A DNA stretch of 64,000 bases from Aphrocallistes beatrix (GCA_963281255.1 OY725488.1:9645524-9709523), one strand, 5' to 3'. Positions 42,131 to 54,012 are shown, numbered from the stretch's first letter. A program made the numbers and translations. The notes: generated from the letters alone by a model not told the origin.

Positions 42131-42757
42131 ATGTTTAACAAAGTTCAAATTGATTGCACGATTTCAAGTTCTGCAACAGACGACCAATCAATCCGTATAA
42201 TAGTTGAACCCGCCGACATAGTGACACAGGTTGGCTCCTACGTAAACATATCAGTAGTCGTTAGTTCTCCAGCTCCAACATTCCAATGGTACAACCAATA
42301 CGGCATTCCAATACTCAACGAGTGCCAATCAAATTTGCGTTTGGGGCCAGTGAGTAGGGAAGATTTCGGGTTTTACCGTCTCCAGATCAAAGATAGCATT
42401 ACGAACGAGGCTGTTCTAACCGAATGGATTGAACTGAAAAACTCATTTCCTGAGTTAACAAGCGATAATGTGTGTCATAGATGTGTCAATTTCGACTATG
42501 CCCAACAGCCCACTGTTCTAAAGTCCCCTGAAGGAGTATTTGTACAAGGATCCCAAATAAACCTGACAGCCCATTTTAAGAATGCTCTGTTCTATCAGTG
42601 GTTCAAGGATGGCTTCAAGTTGGAAGGTTGCACAGGAAATACGCTCATGATCAACAATGCAAACATAGAAAACACAGGAAACTACGTCATCGTAGCTACC
42701 AACAGACAAGGAATAGAGAGCAGACTGAAAACTATTATTATTATTATTATGAAATAA
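42131..42757 (+). CDS. Ig-like two-domain protein, copy 1
   Basis: This 208-residue single-exon frame starts at MFNKVQIDCT. Domain 1 (about 20-105) has VTQVGSYVNISVVV, TFQWYNQYGIPI and EDFGFYRLQI, the tryptophan and tyrosine-corner pattern of Ig folds. Domain 2 (about 120-205) has FVQGSQINLTAHFKNALFYQ, WFKDGFKLEGC and ENTGNYVIVATN. No signal peptide or membrane segment is present, so it is probably intracellular. The domain 1 ending TEWIELK resembles the end of MALT1-type Ig domains; that link is tentative. The gene starts 40 bases after the second integrase element and ends in an (ATT)n-coded Ile run. Confidence 0.75.
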   Translation: MFNKVQIDCTISSSATDDQSIRIIVEPADIVTQVGSYVNISVVVSSPAPTFQWYNQYGIPILNECQSNLRLGPVSREDFGFYRLQIKDSITNEAVLTEWIELKNSFPELTSDNVCHRCVNFDYAQQPTVLKSPEGVFVQGSQINLTAHFKNALFYQWFKDGFKLEGCTGNTLMINNANIENTGNYVIVATNRQGIESRLKTIIIIIMK

Positions 42758-44860
42758 TTTAAAATGGTTAGGATTCAAATGTCTTAATCTGATTCATCTG
42801 ATAATATAAATATTATGAATGTGCTTGTATTTAATAAAAACCTTCATTCAGTAATTGTTTAGAATCGCAATTATGAATCGTAATCAATAAACCAAAAAGA
42901 TTCTAGTATAGTGAAGCATTTGGAAATTAAGAATTCTTCATAATAGCTATCAGTGATTGAGTTAAACGTTCGAATAAATTATCGGTTCAGAGTAATAGTT
43001 CAGCTTTAGGAAAAACAAAGTAACGATTTGAAGTACATATAAAAACAGAAATAACGAGTGATCATCTCCTCCAAAAGAGACATACTAACAAATTTAATGA
43101 AATTGGACTGTTAGATTTTGAAAGATTGTGTGGAAGGACGGATATAGCATAAAAAATGTTCGAGAATGATACAGAAATTTTAAATACGTAGTTATTAATA
43201 GAATCGGAAATATCCGTGTGACAAAATACATGCTTAAACGGATGAACTAGTTGTGTGGGAGTGCCCACTACTAGAAGTACAGTTCCTCTAGACATCACAA
43301 CATAGATAATTTTCCTATTAGAAAGTGGATTTAATTTTAGTTTCAATTGGGCTATTTTAGGATTTTAATAGAAAAATCAGTAGAATATGAGTAATCAGTT
43401 TATTACCTATGGCTTGGGAGTTTTCTATTTATAGTTTAGACTAAAAATTTTTATGGATTCCCAACCGGAAATAACGCAGCAACATTGCTTCATAACTTTA
43501 GATGAAAAGATTAGACAATCTTTATCAAAATTACTCCCAAACCAAGATATGATGTCATAAAGTGATATTCTATCCGAAATATTGCCTATTTTGCGTAAGC
43601 AACATGGCTGATAGATATTTATAGCTACATCCTATTAATAGAGTCAGGATTCTTATCGAAATACTCAATGTAAATTCAGTATGCAATATCCAATCATAAA
43701 AACAAAATGTATCTGACAATTGGAGGTACTTTCAAGAATGTGAGCTCATGGCGGTAACAGTATTATGCAAGTAAGAGCCTGAGATATGAGGTAGGGAGAG
43801 AATGTAGCAATATTTACGCAATCAAAATGTAGACACAAAAAGGTCATCTCTACAAATACGTAGTTAATGGTAGTTATGAATATTGGATACATCGATAGGT
43901 GTGTCTGAGTAGGGAATTTTTGTCCAAACTTTCACTATATCCAATATCTCCTGTACTATTAATTAATTGTATTTTTAGTGCTACTCCTATGAGGGAGATG
44001 CAGTAATGACTTGTACAGTATATGATATTCGTAATGTCTGTCCATCTAGAAGTTCTTTTTGATATCTACCTTATCGATTTTATCAAACTTGATATGAACA
44101 TTTGTATCTAATATATCGATTACCGTATTCCGTTGTTAATTGTTAAAACCTTATTAACCACTGGTAAAAAAGAAAATATTTCAGATATGAGAGACTTTTC
44201 AATGAATACAACCACAAGAATGATTGAGAAATGGTATGAGTGATGAAATTGTAAACAACGAACTCATTTGCAAAAATGATTTTCACATCTCTACGACTAG
44301 ATGGTGGTTAGAGAATCATTTTACTTAAGAGATTGTCCAATAGACTCTAAACTACGTAGATAGCAAACCTAGATTTTAAATAAAAACACGAATGACGAAC
44401 GAATGAGACGCTACTACTCAACACAGTAATTCTATATTCAAATCAAAGGTAGAAGTGTATCACTGAAATGTATTTCACTCCCAATTCAATCAATCGCACA
44501 TTGACATTTAAAGTAAAAATTTTGACGCGTCATCATCAAGATTAGATCTCACGGATGAGAAGTGATATGTATAATTACATTTCTGACTGAGTCAGTATAT
44601 TAATAGCACTACAATCCTATGCTGGCCATCATGATGGTGCCATGATAAGGATTAAGACACAATATAGTTCTCTAAAGTAACGAGTAATGACGAATTGCAT
44701 ACATAAAGTAGCGTAGACTGGTTTAATTATATTATTATTGTTATTACATATTTGTATAAAGAATAGCAATTTAAGATATGAAATCACCAGGAAAAATCAT
44801 ATATAAATAATCACTTTAAAAACATAAGATATTGCATAGTTTCTACTCCAATTTGCAAAA
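42758..44860. other. Intergenic, no gene seen
   Basis: AT-rich. 43425-43500 holds an inverted copy of the dispersed CTATAAATAG repeat. 44040-44260 is repeated in direct orientation at about 45400-45640, on the far side of the membrane-protein gene. The ORF at 43062-43346 (minus) is not credible. Confidence 0.4.
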
Positions 44861-45268
44861 ATGAATCGTTTTTGTGATTTATTTTGTAATTCATTTTGTG
44901 TATTTTATGATTTATTTTGTGATTTTTTGTTTTGTTTGGGGAGATTGTTTCCAGCTGATTATGATGATGAGTATAATCTTGATGATAAGAGCACCTGGGA
45001 ATTAACCAAGAGAGCGTTGGGCTTCAAATGTAGAGCATTGAAATGCACACTTCTAATTATCTTTGAACTTTTCCTACTCGCATGCACAATTGGATTATTG
45101 GTGCCATTCATTTTGTACCTACACGAAGAAGCTAGCACGTCTATCCCTCTGATAGTAATGTTTGCAGTCTGCTCTTGTAGCTGTGTATGTTATAACTGCA
45201 TAATGTGCATATACACTGGGTGTTTCTATGTATCAATGTTTTTTTACATATGTGATGAATCGGAATGA
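44861..45268 (+). CDS. Small cysteine-rich membrane protein, family not recognised
   Basis: A 135-residue frame from ATG to TGA. The N-terminal 28 residues are hydrophobic and Cys/Phe-rich (CDLFCNSFCVFYDLFCDF), then an acidic stretch DYDDEYNLDDKS. One clear transmembrane segment spans about 62-88 (LLIIFELFLLACTIGLLVPF). A second spans about 94-131 and is dense in cysteine (VCSCSCVCYNCIMC). Sixteen or more cysteines suggest metal binding, acylation or disulfides. No domain is recognised. It stands alone between Ig-like genes. Confidence 0.55.
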   Translation: MNRFCDLFCNSFCVFYDLFCDFLFCLGRLFPADYDDEYNLDDKSTWELTKRALGFKCRALKCTLLIIFELFLLACTIGLLVPFILYLHEEASTSIPLIVMFAVCSCSCVCYNCIMCIYTGCFYVSMFFYICDESE

Positions 45269-45953
45269 ATGATGCTACCCAACCAACAAAGTCTATACAA
45301 CAGCATTATGTATTGGCCAAGTGCCTAATAATTCATATTAATTATAGTGTATATTAGTTGAGTTAAATATAACAAGTGGAATGTGAATAATTGTAATCAA
45401 AATATAGTGCTTGCAAATCTGTTCTGGGGAATTTACTTGATTTACTTTCACCAAACTTAATATGACACATTTATACTTACCGTATTCAATCCGATGAGTA
45501 GCCGGGCGATTATTAATTGTTAAAACCCTATTAACCACTGATAAAAATTAATACTTCAGATAAGAGACTTTTCAATAAATATAACCACACAAGTGATAGG
45601 GTAAATAATATGATGGATTAATTTGTTAATCTTTATTCCAAGGAGTAATAACAAAAAGTTAGCACCTCCTTATTATTCAAGGGCCAGCGTCTATTCAAGT
45701 ACATACGGTGTTCACACCTTCCTTCAAAACATGACAAAATGTGGGGACGAATGCAATTACAGGGTTATATTACAGAGGTTGGAATAATTGATTAATATAG
45801 ATTGGACAAAACTCAATGCTACATAAATAATTCATATGATGACTCTCTAAATTAATCATTTTTCAAATATTGACATGAATTTGTATTTTATGATAGAAAT
45901 GAGTCTGATCATGTTATCTATATCTAGTATGATGCTCAATATTATGCAAAAAG
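45269..45953. other. Intergenic, partly a direct repeat
   Basis: About 45400-45640 repeats 44040-44260 with several differences (shared TTAATTGTTAAAAC and GAGACTTTTCAAT blocks). No gene was seen. Confidence 0.4.
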
Positions 45954-46087
45954 CAGGGGTTTATCTAGGTGTTCAGGTGGCACTTATAGGTGCCAGCCTG
46001 GTATCGTCCGAAGAGCCAAGGTGCTTGAAGCGGATTCGAATTTGTGCCGGGTTGCCATAACCCATGGGATTACAAGATAAACCCCTG
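45954..46087. mobile_element. Short inverted-repeat element, 134 bases
   Basis: Ends CAGGGGTTTATCT and AGATAAACCCCTG are perfect 13-base inverted repeats. No target duplication is evident. It is non-coding. Confidence 0.55.
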
Positions 46088-48002
46088 TATGGGTGGCAAA
46101 TATTTTTTATCAACTTAAAAAAGGTTCCAGCTGGAAAATCCTAGATAAAAGCAAGGTTAAGCATAAATTTTACACGACGGAAATGAGTTAGCATCATATT
46201 TTTGATTAACAAATATTTCTAGAAATTGAGTGATTCAAATTTTATCTCAAAATCAAAGTTAGAACATTTTTATACAACTTCCAAAAATATAAAATTGAAA
46301 ATTATGCCATGAAAGATTTGATTTAAAGAAACAAAATGAAATGTGATCATACTAATTGCATGTGGAAACAATTACTAGGACTTTGAAGGAGGTAAGGAGC
46401 GAACTAAATTACAGTTATTTTCCACTTTCAGCTCATTGTTAACAGAAAAAGTTGAGTCAAAAGTATTCATGACATCAGATATTAATTTAAACAAAAAATA
46501 CCATAAACAAAAAATACTGTAGTTATCAGTATTGCACCATTTTATTTCTACCATTGTGTTAAAGTGGTGAATCAGTGAAAATCTCCGTTTAGTCAAATCT
46601 AAGAAAAAAGAGTTGGAGACATACTTTTAGGAGTTATATCCAGTAATTAAGGTTGAAATCTAAAATCGCTGAGTAACAAAATAGATTTAGTATTTTAGAA
46701 TCTAGAATAACAAGCTAGTTAGGATGTCCACAAAAGTCAATGGTGATATAGATACATCATATACAATACTTCATAGCTATTAAAGATGAATTAGGACAAT
46801 TTTTAAGATCCTCAACTGTTCTCGTCTCGTCACTAATATTGCCCGGATTTTATAAAATCTTAGAACTCTCAAAATCTAATTAGTATTAGGTATTTTGCTG
46901 TATAAAATTATAAAATTAGTTAATTAATCTCCCTTAAACGCCGTTCTATTTATAGTATCAAGGCCGTGTTTATGGCTTCCCGGCCCAAAATAGCTTACTG
47001 GAAGAGAGTTAACCATTCTCCATTAATTATTTAAGGTTCAAGAATTAGTATATTATGCTTAAAAACTAACACATCCAAATTGAAAAATACGCGGAATAAA
47101 AATTGAATCAAATGAAATATTGTCACAATTATCTCATCTGTCTGGTTCACCAGATGTCCCTCCATCTCATCTTAGAGTTATTTAAAAGTTGAGTGAGACA
47201 ACTTTGTAAGAATGTTACTAAACCCACGTGCTCAATTCCCGGAGTATCATATAGCCTGACAAAAATAATGTAGTCAATTGGGTGCAGAATTAAAAATAGA
47301 CAAGTACGTATTAGTTAATTATATTTCTGAAAACGATACCTGTACTTATTTATAATATTAATTAATACTAAAATCAAGAATTTCTTTTCACCATTAGGAA
47401 AAGCTAGATAACATTGTCCTTGTTTCTTGTTTAAAATTCACTCAATTACTGCTATTTTGAGTTGTATTTTGTAATTCAATCAAATAAAATACTTTACCAT
47501 AAAAACAAACAAAAAGGATTGAAATTTGATTCATTTAAGATTCCTATTTTAAGAGAGAATCAATTCAGTATTGCATTCCTGGGGCAATATTCAAGCAATG
47601 TAGCTAAAGATTAGTAGGCCCTACTGTCCTAAGTCTTGTGCGTAGACAGTCCGATTCCAGCTGTATACTCAGTAGGCTATGCTTGAATGTATACACAGAG
47701 AATATGTTAATAATTTATACACTTGTATTATTGTTAACTATGTCCATTGTGAATCAACATTCACAAACTTCAAAGCGGCGGTCCTAACCAATTCTAACAA
47801 AGTGGGAACGCCCAACTCCTATACCGAAATCTAAGTTTACGAATTCACGAATTAATGAATTTTTCGAATAATTCATAATTCTTTGCCATTTTTTAATTAA
47901 TTAGTCAACTTAGACCGAAATGCGAACTAGTACTTATCCGATTACAAAATAAGATTTCACTCGACATAAAAGTTAGGTAAAGTCCAGACAATTATAGTAC
48001 TA
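46088..48002. other. Intergenic, no gene seen
   Basis: AT-rich. An inverted copy of the dispersed CTATAAATAG-type repeat lies at about 46945-46990. No exon was recognised. Confidence 0.4.
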
Positions 48003-48010
48003 TATATAAA
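48003..48010 (+). promoter_or_regulatory. TATA-like box of Ig-like gene 2
   Basis: TATATAAA lies about 65 bases before the ATG at 48073. A comparable GTATAAATA precedes Ig-like copy 3 by about 75 bases, which supports a real core promoter. Confidence 0.45.
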
Positions 48011-48072
48011 TGTATGCTCAGTAAGTAAATTATAATCACACAGAATATTTAAAAGCTTTAGAAAGGAACAAT

Positions 48073-48702
48073 ATGTACACTGACGCCATTCTTTTTCAAA
48101 ACGATTTCGACCTGACGAGGAGTTCAAAAAATAATGCGGAAATTAAAATATTAAAAGAACCAGCAGACGCAATTGGAAAAATAAACTCATATGTAAATTT
48201 CTCAGCATTAGTTGAAGCAAATAATCCCACTTTCCAATGGTACAATCAAAAAGGGGAACAGATAAGAGGAAAAAGTCGAAGTAATCTTCCAATTGGACCA
48301 GTAAAGGAAGAAGATTTCGGATTTTATCGGTTAGAAATTATGGATGGAGTTACAAAAGAAGCAAAACTATCAAGATGGGTAGAGCTGAAGAAGTCAGTGC
48401 CAAAAAACATCCAAAACCAACACTACAGACAAGAAACACCGAAACCCAAACTTGTAGGGCAAACAGAAGGAAGGTCCTATGTACTAGGAAGTACTATCAT
48501 TATCGGTGCTCAGTTCGAGAATGCAACAACTTATCAATGGTTTAAGGATGGAATGAAGTTAGACGGCTGTACAGGAACTCAACTTCAAATCACTAACGCG
48601 ACATGGGAAAATCGTGGGAACTTCACATTAGTCGCTGCAAATACAAACGGAGATCAAATTGAAGCAATAATACCTGTTCATATTACTGACTATATGTATT
48701 AA
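48073..48702 (+). CDS. Ig-like two-domain protein, copy 2, intact
   Basis: This 209-residue single-exon frame starts at MYTDAILFQN. Domain 1 (about 25-110): INSYVNFSALVEANNPTFQW, then EEDFGFYRLEIMDGVTKEAK and LSRWVELKK. Domain 2 (about 130-205): YVLGSTIIIGAQFENATTYQ, WFKDGMKLDGCTGTQLQI and WENRGNFTLVAANTNGDQ. The Trp and Tyr/Phe core positions of an Ig fold are visible, but the usual Cys pair is not, which suits a cytosolic protein. There is no signal peptide. It is clearly paralogous to copies 1 and 3 and is the best-preserved member. Confidence 0.8.
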   Translation: MYTDAILFQNDFDLTRSSKNNAEIKILKEPADAIGKINSYVNFSALVEANNPTFQWYNQKGEQIRGKSRSNLPIGPVKEEDFGFYRLEIMDGVTKEAKLSRWVELKKSVPKNIQNQHYRQETPKPKLVGQTEGRSYVLGSTIIIGAQFENATTYQWFKDGMKLDGCTGTQLQITNATWENRGNFTLVAANTNGDQIEAIIPVHITDYMY

Positions 48703-50572
48703 CTGTAAGGGATTGTATCGAAATAATAATTTAAATTTAATTTTAAACTTCTATTCTTATTAGTATTAAAATACAGAACCATACATTGCCTAGAGCTAAT
48801 TTAATATTTGGAATTAATCGATAAATTATATAATTATTTATTTGTAGAAAATTGGGTTCTTTAAGCTCACAAGAATCATATAGAATGAAATAGTAAGTTT
48901 CTTAATAATTACAATAGAGATGTTGTTCGGAAAACTTCCACAAGTCACAGTACTAGAGTTGTATTGTCATATATTAGAGTGTCCTTAGCGCATGCGCTAC
49001 TCTTCTCTTATATTAAAAAAGATATCAAAATCAGCTACAATTGCATAGTTACTGCCCTCCAGTTGAGATATTCGCAATTTTTTCTGCCAACTGATGTACT
49101 GATTAATTTGGAAAGTTTCTAAATATCTACTTCTCTGATTAATTCAGGACCATTGAAGTAAATTTCTTCATGATTATCCTGGTTCTGGCCTAAATAACAA
49201 TTACTCTAATCAACAAAAATATTAACAAATAATAAACGAATCTAGATTTTTACCTGAAGTTGTTGACATTTAGGATTCAAATTGAGTCAACGGTTCAATT
49301 TCTGATAAATAAATCTGTCAACGTTACGTGTGAGGAAGCTCACATCATATTTTACAAAATAATAAATTCAAAAGCTTAAAATCCCAATATATTTAACAGG
49401 GTTAGATGGATGTTTGTTATGAATCAAAATTCACAAACAAAGGTGCCTCCTCGGTCCTATGTTAACAAGGGGGAAGTGGTCTTGACTCAAGCTACTTATT
49501 CGATTTAAATACAAGAACTACTAAAATACAGTTATTGTCAGAACTATACCATTTAAAGTATGTGAAATTAATCATAGTATTATTCATTTTGAGTACAGGT
49601 AAGATTTCTGAACAGTTATTGGTCGACAGACCGTTAGTGCAGCTCCAGTAAGTGACTTAGCACGTGATATGCCATAATGGTATCTTCCTACAGGAGCTAC
49701 ACTAAAAAGAGTCAACTGCTTAAAACCTTTTAAAGCAAGATTCATTGAAGCTCAAATGAAAATGATTTGGCAATTTCAAGAGCTTAGAAAATAAATAATT
49801 CTAACTGGGCAGACTAAACTATGGATTAGAATAGTATTTAACCTCGTTAATCATTATGCTAGAACATACCTGTATGTGCTGACTATAATCAATGTGCTGA
49901 CATAATCAGTATTAATAAAACTATTATATACTCATACACACTAAGAATAATGCCAAGAAATGAAAATAAAAATAAGAAAGTAACTATTCTACTCATCTAA
50001 CTAATCCGTAGACAAAAATACGTCAGAAAATCCTCTAATTCGCATATTCCATTGGAAATAATAGTAATATGATGACTTAACTTTTTTGCAAACGCTTCGA
50101 CACTGTTTATACAATTATGGATTTTAAGCTAATCATGGACGTACATTTAACACAATTAACACAATTGACTTTAGTTAATTATCCATGATCCATGATTATA
50201 AACGGCTTGTTAGTTAATGAACAGGCATTATTACTATATATAAAGTAGGTTTAATATGTATACTCTTATAGCCATATGCCATAGTATATCTCGACCAGCA
50301 TGTATATTGTAAATGTAACTTGAAAGTAATTATTAAAATTGTCATTTGGGCTCGGCGCTTTGTACTGTGTCGACTCACTGGCATACGAATGCACATATCA
50401 CGTAGCCCATGTTTGCTCGCACTCGGTCGCTAGCGTCTCGCTTACGGCTCCGCTGGTGTTTTGTCTCTCTCTCAATACATACACATGTAGAGTGGAACCT
50501 CTCTAATTGTGGTCTTGGGCGATGGGCCCCCGGAATTGAGATACTGACCTCCATTCCATATTTCAGGGACAT
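48703..50572. other. Intergenic, no confirmed gene
   Basis: AT-rich. 49111-49192 (minus) could be a terminal exon: acceptor TTATTTAG, then NQDNHEEIYFNGPELIREVD and a stop. No partner exon is visible. A pogo-like terminus (AGTGGAACCTCTC) lies near 50492. Confidence 0.35.
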
Positions 50573-50782
50573 CGTCTTTCCCTGAATAAGCGCCGGGCTG
50601 TTAGATAAGATGTTAACATTTTAGGTAGGTAAACCATTAGCTATGGCTAGTTGTATTTATGAATACTCTTAGTGGATAGTAATGAATTGGAAATCGTTTA
50701 TCTCTTCCAAATGCCATTTTTCTCAACTGATACGGCGCTCTAACTTTGAGGGTTTTTGAGCACGAAAAAAAGGGGAAAGACG
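50573..50782. mobile_element. MITE-like element with CGTCTTTCCC ends
   Basis: CGTCTTTCCCTGAATAAGCG on the left and GGGAAAGACG on the right form short inverted ends. The left end resembles the 3489-3811 element. GATGTTAACATTTTAGG inside recalls the subterminal motif of the 39.6 kb element. Confidence 0.45.
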
Positions 50783-51540
50783 GTATTTTAAAATTGTGAC
50801 TGATCTTAATCACTTGAAAAATACAACCCACCTTCTCTTAGCCTATGGCATTACTTAGGGAGTAACCGACACTAAACACAAAGTATAAATGTTTGAAGAA
50901 TTGGAGAGTGGATGACTGAGGCCGAAGCCTGTGTCGATTACAAAATGTTTAAGGCCACAAAATTTCCCTAAACAGAATAAAATTGATAAATCTTTTTAAG
51001 ATTTCATTTAATGAATACAATATAGGATTCATACCGCTCCTAATAATGTCTTATTTTCAAGTTATACTTAGTTATACTAGAAGATAGGATTTCTTAGCAT
51101 AAACTTGTCACTTGCCTCCCCAATTCCCCGACTATATCCAATTCTCTGTTTACAAAGGTTAGTTTTAATGGAATTAGTTAGTTTAACCTAATTACTCTGT
51201 CATTCATATAGATTTTACTGTATATGTGTTGTATAATGAAGCTAGACCTTTTAGGCATTCCTAGGAGATTCATTGCATTTTTCATTGAATTGATTGTGCA
51301 AACTCCCGAATTTTTTTTCCGGCCCCCTTAAATGTCATCAATTAAATTTAAGAAAGCTAGTTCATCCCATTCTTAATTTATGCAGTTTTAAAATTGACGA
51401 GTATACAAAGGTATATGCTCGGATTACTGTTAAACTTCATTTGAACCTTTTTATTTCAAGAAGGCTGAAGAATCCAGTCTGTATTGCACTCCTGAGATTC
51501 TATGTATTATGTATGAAGTGGTCAAGAAATACTTTATACG
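50783..51540. other. Intergenic, no gene seen
   Basis: AT-rich, closed frames. The ORF starting at 51294 on the plus strand runs antisense into the mariner remnant and is not credible. Confidence 0.4.
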
Positions 51541-52271
51541 TAGTCAGACCGAAAGTTTTTAGACTCAAGCACTTAAGGTTATCAGAATTAGCTATAATTT
51601 TCACAGTTTTTCAAAGTTTCAAAGTATTCCCCATCACAATCTATGCAAAGTTTCATTCGTCAGAACCACTTTTCAAAGTACTCTTTCACTCGTGTGTCTT
51701 TTTGCTCATCAGAAAGCCTATGAGGGATCTAACGGGCTGATACCTTCCTGACACCCAGATAATCATGAAGGATGTTTGTAAACGCATTCCTTCCAATCTG
51801 GAGTTCCTCCATTATCCCTTCATAGGTCATCCGCCGATCTAACTCAATGATTTTCTTCACCTTGGCGAGGTTATCGGGTATTACCACCGTCGCGGGACGT
51901 CCGAGGCGCTCTTCATCGGACAATGGTGTTCTTTCCCTCCGAAACTCAGCAAACCAGTTGAAAACTGTTGCGAGGGATAGACCTTGATCTCCAAAAACAG
52001 AATTAAGTTGAGTGAGTGACTGTGAAGCACTCAAATCTCTCAAAAAATCGTAATAAATAATGGCTCTGTAATCACGCCGCTCCAACTCCACCAAAAAATA
52101 AAAATAATGCTGAATGCCAAGGTGAGGATGACGCTATGTTTTGATGAATTATTGTGTTAGCCATTTGAAATTCAACAATATATTACTGAGCAAAGTAATT
52201 ATGGTTTGACTGAAATTTCATAACAATTGCTGAATAATAAGTATGCTAGTCTAAAAAGTTTCGGGCTAACC
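51541..52271 (-). mobile_element. Mariner element with internal deletion
   Basis: The inverted ends share the core CCGAAA(G/C)TTTTTAGACT at about 51549-51566 and 52245-52262. It encodes a shortened mariner transposase on the minus strand. It lies directly upstream of Ig-like copy 3. Confidence 0.7.
51600..52094 (-). pseudogene. Mariner transposase with catalytic core deleted
   Basis: The N-terminal part is open (DYRAIIYYDFLRDLSASQSL, ATVFNWFAEFRRERTPLSDE, GRPATVVIPDNLAKVKKIIE, IMEELQIGRNAFTNILHDYL) up to VRKVSAR and a TAG. After the stop IPHRLSDEQKDTRVKEYFEK follows, then WF-RMKLCIDCDGEYFETL, the mariner C-terminus. Everything between, including all three catalytic Asp, is missing. It is inactive. 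Confidence 0.85.
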
Positions 52272-52315
52272 CGAGTAATTTTACTGGAAACTACCTACAC
52301 TGCATTTTGTCTACG

Positions 52316-52324
52316 TATAAATAC
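52316..52324 (+). promoter_or_regulatory. TATA-like box of Ig-like copy 3
   Basis: GTATAAATA about 75 bases before the ATG at 52398, in a position comparable to the box of copy 2. Confidence 0.4.
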
Positions 52325-52828
52325 TATAAATACTAGTATGAATACCTCTATATAATAAAAAAATTCAAAATATCCAACAATCCTAAAAGATATAAGGATG
52401 AGTTATTTGTTCATTGATGCACAGCTCCAAAATGATTTCGACATTCCGAGCATTTCAAATAAAATTATTAATGCAGAAATTAAGATACTGAAAGAACCAG
52501 CAGATGCAATTGGGAAAATAAACTCATATGTAAATTTCTCTGCATTAATTCAAGTAAATAATCCCACTTTCCAATGGTTCAATCAAAAAGGGGAACAGAT
52601 GAGAGGAAAATGCCGAAGTAATCTTCCAATTGGGCCAATAAAGGAAAAAGATTTCGGATTTTATCGGTTAGAAATTATGGATGGAGTTACAAAAGAAGCG
52701 AAACTATCAAGATGGGTAGAACTGAAAAAGTCAGTGCCAAAAAACATCCAACACCAGTATTACAGACAAGAAACACCGAAACCCAAACTTGTATGGCAAA
52801 CAGAAGGCAGGTCTTATGTACTAGGAAG

Positions 52829-53238
52829 CAGTGGTGTTTTGGGGGGGGGCGCGAGGGGGCGCTGCCCCCCACTTTTTTACATTGTATCATTATCACTATG
52901 TTGACTAAAACCTAAATATACTCGCAAACGCTTGTGATGAATTGGCGCGAAGCACAAAGTGGTAATCAGGTTACAGGAAGGAAATTCAAATCCCGTATGA
53001 GATTTGATAAGAATTGATGTACAATGATATTTGACCACCTTAAGTTTAAAAATTTTTCTGGGGGGTTATCCCCCAGACCCCCCATTACCTGCGCTCGCTC
53101 CGCTCGCTTTTGGCCCCCCCTGAGTCTAAACCCTGTATCCGCCCCTGCCATCAGGGGATTAAAGTTTCACGAAAAAACGTATAACTTTTTTACGGGAAGG
53201 AAGCCCCCCCCACTTCTATTTTTGGCAAAACACCGCTG
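52829..53238. mobile_element. hAT MITE, 410 bases, in the Ig-like gene
   Basis: Ends CAGTGGTGTTTTGGGG and CCAAAACACCGCTG-type (right end GGCAAAACACCGCTG). The target CTAGGAAG is duplicated exactly (52821-52828 and 53239-53246). It contains at 52935-53152 a nested piece related to 9836-10427. The same MITE family encloses the hAT transposon at 55412-58055. Confidence 0.9.
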
Positions 53239-53735
53239 CTAGGAAGTACTATCATTATCGGTGCTCAGTTCGTGAATGCAACAACTTATCAATGGTTTAA
53301 GGAAGGAATGAGGTTAGACGGCTGTACAGGAACTCAACTTCAAATGGGAAACCGTAATTTGTCCTAACTGACATTGGAATTTGTCCTAAACTCTAAGTAC
53401 TGGAATTTGTCCTAAAATAGAATCCTGAATTTGTGCTAAATAAAATTCAACATTGGAATTTGTCCTAAATTCCAAGTACTGGAATTTGTCCTAAATTCAA
53501 AGGTACTGGATAATCTTAAACATTAATAGAGCGGTTTTGTTATGACACTTCCATGTTTGTTGAATGCTTTACACCAATTATATTAGTGATTCCATTAATT
53601 AATTCCAAAAAGCTTTCAAAGACGTGTCTTGTATTGATTCCGTCAAATCTAAACAATACATACGATATATATACGTATATAAACTAGTGATATTTCGTAG
53701 TTATCAATATTATTTATATTTCTTTCAATCATATA

Positions 53736-53915
53736 ATGGAATATTCAGTGGTTGAAGGTAAAAAGCTAAATTCAATCAACTATGAATGCGAAGGTTTTCG
53801 CTATGTAAAATCTAGAGAATGTGAAAATAGTATTTATCTAAGATGTGCATTATTTAGAAAGCATTCCTGCCCATCCATTGCCAAATCGATAAAATTACGA
53901 ATCTATTCGAGTTAA
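53736..53915 (+). CDS. Small FLYWCH-like zinc-finger protein in the MULE-like element
   Basis: A 59-codon frame from ATG to TAA. NYECEGFRYVKSRECEN then IYLRCALFRKHSCPSI follows the FLYWCH spacing: aromatic (GFRY), Y.RC, then Cys after about ten residues. The conserved Trp of YWRC is Leu, and the final His is not obvious. In complete MULEs this finger precedes the transposase, where it binds DNA. Here it ends on its own, so it is a remnant or a stand-alone binding protein. Confidence 0.5.
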   Translation: MEYSVVEGKKLNSINYECEGFRYVKSRECENSIYLRCALFRKHSCPSIAKSIKLRIYSS

Positions 53916-53961
53916 TTTCCAATAATCAGGAGTTATATTTTTATTATTTTTAGTGTGCTTC

Positions 53962-54012
53962 CTATAGTATTAGTATAGTAGCATAGCTACTATACTAATA
54001 GTATAGGATGCA
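53962..54012. repeat. Long hairpin
   Basis: TCCTATAGTATTAGTATAGT is mirrored after a 4-base loop (GCTACTATACTAATAGTATA), giving a stem of about 22 pairs with one mismatch. It lies inside the MULE-like element, followed by a GGCCGGCCGGCC run. Confidence 0.75.

Noticed and set aside
43062..43346. 94-codon minus-strand ORF considered as an upstream spastizin exon
   Set aside because: No splice phase match and no similarity to helical repeats.
45875..46060. 61-codon ORF over the 134-base inverted-repeat element
   Set aside because: It is a by-product of the element.
51294..51740. 148-codon plus-strand ORF
   Set aside because: Its second half is antisense to the mariner transposase; no domain.
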